This document shows, piece after piece, positions 7,199 through 15,100 of a stretch of 15,500 bases of DNA. This stretch comes from Bacteroidales bacterium UBA3663 (lineage in GTDB: Bacteria; Bacteroidota; Bacteroidia; Bacteroidales; UBA3663): the NCBI GenBank assembly GCA_002373755.1, contig DFJU01000059.1:5257-20756 (forward strand), in the 5' to 3' direction. Every line of letters starts with the position of its first letter. Position 1 is the first letter of the stretch. Made by a program: the position numbers and the translations under genes. The notes under the pieces were generated by a model. That model had not been told where the DNA came from. It saw only the letters and a program-made list of their open reading frames with translations, and searched no databases.

Positions 7199-7213
7199 AA
7201 ATGTGTCACATTT
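7199..7213. promoter_or_regulatory. Operator-like palindrome in the kinase leader
   Basis: The inverted repeat AAATGTG-T-CACATTT is perfect over 7 bp per arm with one central base. It lies between the predicted transcription start (about 7225) and the start codon of the kinase gene, where a repressor or a small RNA hairpin could act. The cognate regulator is unknown. Confidence 0.35.
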
Positions 7214-7230
7214 GGGTACATTGTTATGGG

Positions 7231-7261
7231 CAAAGATAGCATTTTCTGCGACAGATGCAAA
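7231..7261 (-). promoter_or_regulatory. Promoter of the kinase gene
   Basis: On the minus strand, the -33 box TTTG (7258-7261), a 19-bp spacer and the -7 box TATCTTTG (7231-7238) fit the Bacteroidetes consensus. The leader would be about 40 nt. It diverges from the tRNA promoter 69 bp away. Confidence 0.8.
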
Positions 7262-7329
7262 AAAATGGTTTGGCGATTTTATGGGCGATGGTTCGAAACT
7301 GCAATTTCGTCGGAAAATTCGGGAAAAAA

Positions 7330-7361
7330 TTTGGTTGAGATTAAAAAAAATGCTACCTTTG
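7330..7361 (+). promoter_or_regulatory. Promoter of tRNA-Gln
   Basis: The -33 box TTTG (7330-7333), a 20-bp spacer containing a run of A, and the -7 box TACCTTTG (7354-7361) form a consensus Bacteroidetes promoter. The tRNA starts 45 bp further on, so a 5' leader of about 40 nt must be trimmed. Confidence 0.85.
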
Positions 7362-7406
7362 CGCTCGCTAAAACGGAGGCATAGCTCTCCCAGTGGCAAA
7401 AATGAT

Positions 7407-7477
7407 TGCCCCATGGTGTAATGGTAGCACACCAGATTTTGGTTCTGTTTGACTGAGTTCGAGTCTCGGTGGGGCAA
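7407..7477 (+). tRNA. tRNA-Gln (anticodon TTG)
   Basis: A full cloverleaf can be drawn. Acceptor arms TGCCCCA (7407-7413) and TGGGGCA (7470-7476) pair, and A7477 is the discriminator. The D arm contains GGTGTAATGGTAGCAC. The anticodon loop TTTTGGT is at 7437-7443, with anticodon TTG at 7439-7441. The T arm is CTGAG/CTCGG around TTCGAGT. The outer pair of the anticodon stem (C7432 with T7448) is a mismatch, unlike the Bacteroides tRNA-Gln I recall; otherwise the gene looks sound. CCA is not encoded. Confidence 0.93.
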
Positions 7478-7491
7478 CAGAGTGATTGAGG

Positions 7492-7518
7492 TGCGTGTTC
7501 TTCGGGACGCGCATTTTT
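7492..7518 (+). terminator. UUCG-tetraloop terminator after tRNA-Gln
   Basis: The 9-nt arms TGCGTGTTC (7492-7500) and GGACGCGCA (7505-7513) pair fully with two G-U pairs. They enclose the very stable loop TTCG closed by C-G, and five T follow directly (7514-7518). It ends 41 bp before the start codon of the next gene. Confidence 0.9.
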
Positions 7519-7559
7519 CGCTAAAAAAGGGCATATCTGAACTAAAACAGGTACGGAAC

Positions 7560-10500
7560 ATGGAAAAGCACTGCTTGAAGGTTGGCATCGACGTCGGCTC
7601 CACCACGACTAAAATGGTGGCTCTTGACGCGCAGGGCAACGTCATTTTCAGTCGCTACGAGCGTCACATGGCTCGTGCCAAAGCGTCGGTCGTGAACTCG
7701 CTCGGAGAGTTGCGGTCGGCCATGCAGGGCGAACCCGGATTTGACCCCGAATCGTGTCTTGTTTCCCTGCGCATCACTGGCAGCATCGGCATGGGCATTG
7801 CCGAACGCTGCCATTTGCCGTTTGTGCAGGAGGTCGTCGCCGCATCGAAGTGCATCCAGCACGAATATCCCGAAGTGCAGTCTATGATTGACATCGGCGG
7901 CGAGGATGCCAAGGTGGTCTTCTTCCGCAACGGCGAGGCGCAGGACCTGCGCATGAACGGCAACTGCGCCGGCGGAACGGGTGCCTTCATCGACCAGATG
8001 GCCATCATCCTCGGCGTGACGGTCGATGAACTTAACACGTTGGCCATGCAGAGCACGCAGGTCTATCCGATTGCGTCGCGCTGCGGCGTGTTCAGCAAGA
8101 CCGACATCCAGAATCTCATTGCCAAGAATATTCCGAAGAGCGACATCGCAGCCTCGATTTTCCGCGCCGTCGCCGTCCAGACCGTCATGACGTTGGCCCA
8201 CGGATGCGACATCCGCCGTCCGCTGCTCTTCTGTGGCGGCCCGTTGAACTTCATTCCGGCATTGCGACGCGCGTTCATCGACTACATGCATTTGGCCGAT
8301 GGCGACCTCATCCTGCCCAAGCGCGGCACTTTGCTGCCGGCCGAGGGTGCGGCGTTGGCCAATGTGAGCGATGAAGAATGGTTGACAGTCGCGCAGCTCG
8401 TGGAGCGGATTGAGTCATCGTTCAACGTCGCAGGAATGACGTCGGCCGGCGCATTGGCCCCAATATTCCAATCTTCTGAAGATTATGGCCAATGGGCAGA
8501 GCGCATCCTGCGGAACCGGATTCCATCGGCCGACATCGCACCGGGGCAGACGCTACGCGGATTTTTGGGCATTGACAGCGGTTCGACGACCACGAAAATC
8601 GTTGTGCTCGACAGCGACGGCCGCATGGTCTTCGACTACTATCATACGAACGACGGCAACCCAATCCGCGCGGTCGAAACCGGACTGAAGGAACTGAAAG
8701 AGAGGTTGTCGGCCAATGGCGCAAGCCTCGAAATCGTGGGCAGCTGTTCGACGGGCTACGGCGAAGACCTGATGAAGGCGGCCTTCCAGCTCGACCACGG
8801 CATCATCGAGACCATCGCGCACTTCATGGCGGCGCAGCACATCGACCCCGAAGTGTCGTTCATCCTCGACATCGGCGGTCAGGACATGAAGGCCATCTTC
8901 GTGCAGGAGGGCGTCATCAACCGCATGGAAATCAACGAGGCATGTTCGTCGGGCTGCGGCTCGTTCCTCTCGACTTTTGCGACATCGTTGGGCTATGGAG
9001 TGGCCGATTTTGCTGCCGAGGCGCGCAAGAGCCAGGCTCCGTGCGACTTGGGCACGCGCTGCACGGTGTTCATGAACTCGAAGGTCAAGCAGGTGTTGCG
9101 CGAAGGTGCATCGGTGGCCGATCTGTCGGCCGGATTGGCCTATTCCGTCATCCGCAACTGCCTCTACAAGGTGCTGAAACTCAAGTCGGTCAACGACCTC
9201 GGCAAGCACATCGTCGTGCAGGGAGGAACGATGCGGAACGATGCCGTGGTGCGCGCTCTCGAACTGCTTACCGGTGCCGAAGTGTCGCGCTGCGACAAGC
9301 CCGAACTGATGGGTGCCTACGGCTGTGCGCTGTATGCGATGAACAACACGCGACCCCTCCCCAACCCTCCCGAGGGAGGGTGTTTGAATACACCATCGGC
9401 CAACAAAAAGTTGGATGAATTGTTGGCTAAGGCCGACTTCACGACCAAGAATGTCTATTGCCACGGCTGCGACAACCAATGTCTGGTCACGACCTACAAG
9501 TTCGGCAACGGCAAGACCTACTTCTCCGGCAACCGCTGCGAGAAGGTCTTCGTCAATGGCGCATCGGCCAAAAGGAAGGGTCTGAATGCCTACGACATGA
9601 AGCTCCGTGCGCTGTTCGACCGCGACGGAAAGGCATCGGCCAACGCCCCGAAAACGACATCGGCCAAGATCCAGACCATCGGCATCCCGCGCGGCTTGAA
9701 CCAGTATGAGGAGTTCCCGTTCTGGCACACCTTCTTCGAGCAGTGCGGAATCCGCGTAGTGCTGAGCGATGTGTCGAACTACCGCCGCTACGAGCAGAAG
9801 GCCGGCATGGTGATGAGCGACAACATCTGCTTCCCGGCCAAGCTGATGCACAGCCACGTGCAGAACCTGATTGACAAGGGCGTGACGGACATCTTCCTGC
9901 CGTTCGTCATCCACGAGAAGCAGGCCGACGGGCAGAACAGCTACAACTGCCCCGTGGTGACGGGCTACAGCGAGGTGATCCGCAGCGTGCAGGGCGGCCA
10001 GATCAACATGATAAGTCCGGCCATCAGCTTCAAGGACGAAAATCTGCTCCTCCGCCAATGCACCGAACTGATGGCGCAGCTCGGCGTGAAGAGCAAAAAG
10101 ATTGTGCATGAGGCATTTGCGCGTGCCCGCTACGAACAGCACGAATATGAGCAGGCTTTGGCCCGCTACAGCGACGACATCCTGGCCGAGGCGCGCAACA
10201 ACGGCCATATGGTCATCCTCTTGGCCGGCCGACCCTACCACAGCGACCCGCTCATCCAGCATCAGGTGGCCGACATGATTGCCGGAATGGGCGTCGATGT
10301 CATCACCGACGACATTGTGCGCAACAAGCAGATTGACTTGGCCGATGTGCATTTCGTGCCGCAGTGGGCCTATCCGAACCGCATCCTGAAGGCGGCCAAG
10401 TGGTGTGCGATGCAGGGCGACGACGTCCATCTGGTGCAGTTCACCTCGTTCGGCTGCGGGCCGGATGCCTTCCTTGTCGATGAAGTGCGCGACCTGATGG

Positions 10501-11873
10501 TGCGGCATCACAAGTCGCTGACGCTCCTGAAGTTGGACGACATCAACAACGTCGGTTCGATGAAGCTGCGCATCCGCAGTCTCATCGAGTCGCTCAAGCT
10601 GGCCAAGCAGAAGAACGCCATCGGCCAAAAACGCAATCCCGAGAAGTTCACCACGACGCCGACGTTCGACGAATCGTGCCGCGGCCGCAAGATTCTCATC
10701 CCGTTCTTCACGCAGTTCGTCTCGCCGTTCATCCCCGTTGTGTTCAAGCTGTCGGGCTACGACTGCGAAAGTCTGCCGCTCAGCGACAACCTGTCGGGCG
10801 ACATGGGACTGCGCTACGCGAACAATGAGGTCTGCTACCCCGCTACGTTGATTGTGGGCGACTTCGTCAAGGCGTTCCGCAGCGGCCGCTACGACCCCGA
10901 AAAGACAGCCGTCGCCATCACGCAGACCGGTGGCCAATGTCGCGCATCGAACTACATCACGCTGATAAAGAAGGCATTGGTTGATTCCGGCTTCCCGCAG
11001 GTGCCCGTCATCAGCGTCGCGTTCGAAGACCTCGGCAACGACCAGCCTGGCTTCACATTCCCTGTGCGCAAAATCCTGCCTACGGTGTTCTACGGCATCA
11101 TGTACGGCGACGTCTTGGCCAAGTTCTACTATCCCGCTGCCGTGCGCGAAAAGGAGCCTGGGTTGGCCAATGCGCTACGCGACAAATACCTGCAGCTCGG
11201 TGTCGAGGCACTCACCCGCAAGGACCGCAAGGGCCTGCTGCGCCTTTTGGCCAATGCCGCCGACGAGTTCAACGACATCTGCATCGACCGCGAGACGAAG
11301 AAGGTCGGCGTGGTGGGCGAGATTTTCCTCAAGTTCCATCCCTACGCGCACAAGCATGTCGTCGATTGGCTCATCGGCCGAGGTATCGAAGTCCAGCCGC
11401 CCATCCTGATCGACTTCTTCATGCAGTCGTTCGTCAACCGCCGCGTCAACCTCGACACGCACATCACGCGCAGCAAGGTGCCCGACTTCATCTTTGCGGC
11501 TTTCTACAAGATTATCCGTCGCCAATATGCCAAGTTCAACCGCATCGGTGCGCGTTTCCGCTACTACCAGCCGCTACGCGACATCTTCGACGAGGCGCGT
11601 GCCGGACAGGACATCCTGACGCTCAATGCGCAGTTCGGCGAGGGGTGGCTGCTGCCGGCCGAGGTGGCAGAATTTGCCAAGATGGGCGTGAACCACGTCA
11701 TCTCGCTGCAACCCTTCGGCTGCATCGCCAACCACATCATCGCGCGTGGCGTGGAGCGTCGCATCAAGGCGGTCTATCCCGACATGAATCTGCTCAGCAT
11801 TGACTTCGACGCCGGTGTGAGCGAGGTCAACATCACCAACCGCCTGCTGCTCTTCATCGACAACTTGAAGTGA
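7560..11873 (+). CDS. Tandem 2-hydroxyacyl-CoA dehydratase activase fused to duplicated HgdB-like domains
   Basis: A 1437-residue soluble iron-sulfur protein of the ATP-driven low-potential electron transfer family (HgdC/BcrAD activases with HgdAB-type partners). Activase domain 1 (about 6-270) has GIDVGSTTTK at 9-18, DIGGED at 111-116, and Cys136 (NGNCAGGTG) and Cys175 (SRCGVF). Activase domain 2 (about 334-595) has GIDSGSTTTK at 337-346, DIGGQD at 437-442, and Cys462 and Cys501. A proline-rich linker follows, then a four-Cys motif (Cys634, 637, 641, 660). Residues about 705-1000 are DUF2229/HgdB-like with Cys757, 796 and 965. Residues about 1040-1437 are a second HgdB-like part with Cys1092, 1126 and 1387. 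The ATG at 7560 begins the conserved region; a longer frame from 7449 would start inside the tRNA. Large proteins of this type are known in Bacteroidetes and Firmicutes, but I know of no established substrate. No partner dehydratase or CoA-transferase gene is adjacent, and no separate promoter is evident between the tRNA terminator and the start. Confidence 0.9.
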   Translation: MEKHCLKVGIDVGSTTTKMVALDAQGNVIFSRYERHMARAKASVVNSLGELRSAMQGEPGFDPESCLVSLRITGSIGMGIAERCHLPFVQEVVAASKCIQHEYPEVQSMIDIGGEDAKVVFFRNGEAQDLRMNGNCAGGTGAFIDQMAIILGVTVDELNTLAMQSTQVYPIASRCGVFSKTDIQNLIAKNIPKSDIAASIFRAVAVQTVMTLAHGCDIRRPLLFCGGPLNFIPALRRAFIDYMHLADGDLILPKRGTLLPAEGAALANVSDEEWLTVAQLVERIESSFNVAGMTSAGALAPIFQSSEDYGQWAERILRNRIPSADIAPGQTLRGFLGIDSGSTTTKIVVLDSDGRMVFDYYHTNDGNPIRAVETGLKELKERLSANGASLEIVGSCSTGYGEDLMKAAFQLDHGIIETIAHFMAAQHIDPEVSFILDIGGQDMKAIFVQEGVINRMEINEACSSGCGSFLSTFATSLGYGVADFAAEARKSQAPCDLGTRCTVFMNSKVKQVLREGASVADLSAGLAYSVIRNCLYKVLKLKSVNDLGKHIVVQGGTMRNDAVVRALELLTGAEVSRCDKPELMGAYGCALYAMNNTRPLPNPPEGGCLNTPSANKKLDELLAKADFTTKNVYCHGCDNQCLVTTYKFGNGKTYFSGNRCEKVFVNGASAKRKGLNAYDMKLRALFDRDGKASANAPKTTSAKIQTIGIPRGLNQYEEFPFWHTFFEQCGIRVVLSDVSNYRRYEQKAGMVMSDNICFPAKLMHSHVQNLIDKGVTDIFLPFVIHEKQADGQNSYNCPVVTGYSEVIRSVQGGQINMISPAISFKDENLLLRQCTELMAQLGVKSKKIVHEAFARARYEQHEYEQALARYSDDILAEARNNGHMVILLAGRPYHSDPLIQHQVADMIAGMGVDVITDDIVRNKQIDLADVHFVPQWAYPNRILKAAKWCAMQGDDVHLVQFTSFGCGPDAFLVDEVRDLMVRHHKSLTLLKLDDINNVGSMKLRIRSLIESLKLAKQKNAIGQKRNPEKFTTTPTFDESCRGRKILIPFFTQFVSPFIPVVFKLSGYDCESLPLSDNLSGDMGLRYANNEVCYPATLIVGDFVKAFRSGRYDPEKTAVAITQTGGQCRASNYITLIKKALVDSGFPQVPVISVAFEDLGNDQPGFTFPVRKILPTVFYGIMYGDVLAKFYYPAAVREKEPGLANALRDKYLQLGVEALTRKDRKGLLRLLANAADEFNDICIDRETKKVGVVGEIFLKFHPYAHKHVVDWLIGRGIEVQPPILIDFFMQSFVNRRVNLDTHITRSKVPDFIFAAFYKIIRRQYAKFNRIGARFRYYQPLRDIFDEARAGQDILTLNAQFGEGWLLPAEVAEFAKMGVNHVISLQPFGCIANHIIARGVERRIKAVYPDMNLLSIDFDAGVSEVNITNRLLLFIDNLK
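9352..9394. repeat. REP-like palindromic insertion inside the activase gene
   Basis: The core is a perfect palindrome with 8-bp arms ACCCTCCC (9364-9371) and GGGAGGGT (9374-9381) around GA. It is preceded by CCCCTCCCC and followed by a second small stem (GGTGT/ACACC, 9379-9394). It is translated in frame as a proline- and glycine-rich stretch (residues about 597-611, RPLPNPPEGG) in the linker after activase domain 2. The sequence resembles short palindromic repeats that occur in many bacterial genomes and are sometimes read through in linkers. Confidence 0.5.
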
Positions 11874-11877
11874 TTTT

Positions 11878-11962
11878 GAATGGAATTTATCGGACGTTTG
11901 AATTTTTTTCGCGTAGTTGTGCGAAATTCTTGTTCCGATGGATTCCATTCGATGTTTTTTTT
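11878..11962 (+). terminator. Large hairpin with T-tract after the activase gene
   Basis: The outer arms GAATGGAA (11878-11885) and TTCCATTC (11943-11950) pair, and the middle arms ATCGGA (11889-11894) and TCCGAT (11934-11939) pair. An inner stem TTTCGC/GCGAAA is at 11907-11926. Eight T (11955-11962) follow after a 4-nt gap. It starts 4 bp after the stop codon and probably terminates the activase transcript. Confidence 0.6.
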
Positions 11963-11970
11963 ACAATTTC

Positions 11971-12001
11971 TTTGCGCCTTAACATTTAAAATATATCTTT
12001 G
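11971..12001 (+). promoter_or_regulatory. Promoter of the secreted modular protein
   Basis: The -33 box TTTG (11971-11974), a 19-bp spacer and the -7 box TATCTTTG (11994-12001) match the Bacteroidetes consensus. Transcription should start near 12007, leaving a leader of about 150 nt in which no known riboswitch was recognised. Confidence 0.8.
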
Positions 12002-12134
12002 CAGCCGCGAATCTACATACCCTGTAAGTTTGTAATGACCGAATCTAATTAACCGACACTTGCCAATAAAAATCTTGAATAACAGTTAGCTGATTAGATC
12101 AAACCGTGAATTCTCAAAAATCTCAATTAACCTT

Positions 12135-12152
12135 ATTATTAACTTTTAAATC
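12135..12152 (+). promoter_or_regulatory. AT-rich 5' leader element before the secreted protein
   Basis: The 18-bp stretch ATTATTAACTTTTAAATC is nearly identical to the element before the OmpA-like gene. It ends 10 nt before the ATG at 12163 (11 nt in the OmpA case), which supports that ATG over the one at 12157. Confidence 0.4.
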
Positions 12153-12162
12153 ACAAATGCAC

Positions 12163-15100
12163 ATGAAGAAATTCTTTTCTTTTGTAGCAGCGAGTGCAAT
12201 GATGCTTGCAACAGGCAGTGCACTGGCTGACACAGTCGTCATTTACTCTTGGGAGGGCGGAAGTGAAGCCGCAACCGAATCTGGTGGTACGGTTGTGGCC
12301 AATGGAGCCAACACGGCCATTGCCGCCTCCCGCATCACAGTCAGCGCCAAGAAGGCTGCCATCGCAGACGACAATGTGACCATCACATTGGAGAATGCAT
12401 TGGCCGAAGGTGACGTAATCGCCATCACAGGCTACCGTGACAAGGATGAAACCACCGACGGAAATGGAAACCTTCTCGAATCACCCACCGAGAAAGTGGG
12501 CAATCTCTACATCGCCTTTGGCACTGGTACTGCCATCGATGAGGGAAGCAACAATGTCTGGAACAACATTAATGCCAATGCCATTGGCGGTGCTAAAGAG
12601 GCAAACACAAACACCTACACCATCACCGATCAGGCTGGCAGCAAGCAGATTCAGTTGGCACGCTCAAAGGCTTCTACCAACGTATTTATCACGAAGTTGC
12701 TTATTACTAGAGAGGTAACAGCTCCATTCTCCCCAGTCGATTGCACTGCATCGGTTGATGTGAATGGCTGGAAGAGTGAAATGTCCGGCAATGGCGTAGG
12801 CAACTACACCAAGGATGTTGCTCAGAAGGAGCATTACAATGGTGCTACTACAGCCCTCCTCGGTGATGTCCTTTATCAGACCGTTGAGGGCTTGGCTAAT
12901 GGTACATATACCGTCGAACTTTATGCCAACGCTTCATACACCTCTGGCCGTGGCTTCACTTCGGCAGCCTTGAATGGTGAGCTTGGTCGTGCCATCGTCT
13001 ATGCTGGCGATGTTGAAAAGACCATCCCTGTCGTTCATCAGACTGCTGTCGGTACCAACAACATCGTAACTCTCGAAAACGTAGTTGTGAGCGACGGTAC
13101 TCTGAAGATGGGTCTGCGCAAGGATGTTGAAGGCTCTAACTGGCACACCATCCAGATCAAGTCTCTCACCCAGACCAGCGACAAGGCAGAGGCTGATGCT
13201 GCTGCACAGGATGAATATTGGAAGGGCATTGCTGCAACCGTGGCCGCTTACGAGGCATACGCCAACGTAGCAGGCGCAGAGAAGGCTGCCATCGCTGCGG
13301 CCGAGACTAAGGCTGCTGCACAGGCTGCCATCGCTCCATTCTATGCTGCAAAAGACGCATACGACGCACTGGTACAGGCCATCGCCGATGCCAGTGCTGC
13401 CGGAGTTGACGCAACCGATGCCAAGGCCGTACTCGCTTCGGCCGAAACCACCGCAGCTGCCGCAACCGAGGCTCTGCACCTCGTGAAATTGGCTGTCAAC
13501 ACATCGAAGGCTACCGAGGGCGCAGACATGACATCTGCCATCACCAACCCAAGTTTCGAGAACGGAACGACTGGCTGGACATACGAGACCAGCAACGACC
13601 ACGGTGCCAAGGAGAACAGCAATGCGACCTACACCATGACGAACTGCGACGGTAACTACCTCTTCAACATCTGGAGCAGCGGCAACGCCATCAGCCAGAA
13701 GGTCGAAGACCTGCCGAACGGTACATATATCCTGACAGCAACCATCGCAACCGATGGTGGCCAAAAGGTACAGCTGAATGCCAATGACAAGAGCATCCAG
13801 ATTGACGCTACAGACAAGGGTACCGGTGTCGAGGGTCAGGTCGAATTCAACGTGCTTGACAATACCGCAACCATCGGAGCCGAGGGCGTGAACAAATATT
13901 GGTACAAGGTCGACAACTTCCGTCTCACCTTCGTTAAGGGCTTCGACATGGAAGGTCTGACAACTGCCTACAACAATGCTCTTGCTGAAGCACAAGCCGT
14001 CACCGGCAACATGAATGCCGAGGTGGCAACCGCTCTTGCCGCAGCCATCGCCGCTGAAGTTGACAAGACCAATGGCGATGCTCTCGCAGCTGCAACTACT
14101 GCACTTACCGAAGCAACAAGCGCTGCCAAGGCATCGGCTACAGCCTACGCATCGGCAAGCGAGAAGCTCGCAGCGATGAAGGAATTCGTCGATGCTACGA
14201 ACCTCTACACAGCCGAGGCATTGGCAACCTACTACACACAGTGGACCGAAAAGTTGGCTGCAAAGACATTGACCACCGACGAGGCCAACGCCTTGCAGGA
14301 TCCGAACACCGTGACCGGCTGGCGTGCAAGCAACACTGTTGATGATTTGATAATGAGCGTATGGGACGAGACCGTCGAGAACTGGAACAGCTACCACGTG
14401 AACACATGGTCAACTGAAGGCAACACTGACGGCTCTGAATTCAAGGTTCCATTCATCGAATATTGGACCGGCGATGACGGCAGCCTTGGAGAAAAGACCC
14501 TCACTGCTACCTTGAACGGCGTTGCTGCCGGCAACTACGCGGTTTCTGCATGGGTTCGTGTACGCATCAAGAATGGCGCAGAGGCTCCAGCCTCTGGCAT
14601 TACCTTCCAGGCTAACGACGGCGAGGCTGTCAATGTGGCCGATGGCGCACAGATCGGCACCTCACAGTTCTATCTGAAGGAGGTTACAGCCGAGGGTACT
14701 GTTGGCGAAGATGGCGTCTTGACCGTCAAGTTCAACGTCGCAGCCGACAACAACATCAGCTGGCTCTCGTTCAAGAATGTCAAGTTTGAAGAGGTTGTTC
14801 CAGCTGCTGAAGACATCGAGCTTACTCTCGAATCTGGCAAGGACATCGCAACCGAACTCGCTGCTGCAATCGAGGGCAAGAAGGTCGGCAACATCACCAT
14901 CAACCTCGCAGAGGGTGGCAGCTACACCATCAGCGCATCAATCGTTGCTCCGGCAAGCGTGACCATCAACGGCAACGGCGCAACAGTCGATGCATCGGCA
15001 TTGGCCGCCAACTTCATCGAGATGGCAGTGGTTGAGACCCCAACCGAGTGGACGGAGGCCAACGTAACCATCAAGGGCGTTACCGTGAAGGGTCTTGCCA

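Noticed and set aside
7449..7559. Upstream extension of the activase reading frame
   Set aside because: It would start inside tRNA-Gln and cross its terminator; the first conserved residues follow the ATG at 7560.
8553..10937. 794-codon open frame on the minus strand inside the activase gene
   Set aside because: It is antisense to a well-recognised protein. Its His/Ala/Val/Asp-rich, repetitive composition is what complementing GC-rich codons produces, and no family is recognisable.
12934..14397. 487-codon open frame antisense to the secreted protein
   Set aside because: The Cys/Gly/Val-rich sequence is the complement of Ala/Thr/Asn codons in the real gene; there is no promoter or known motif.
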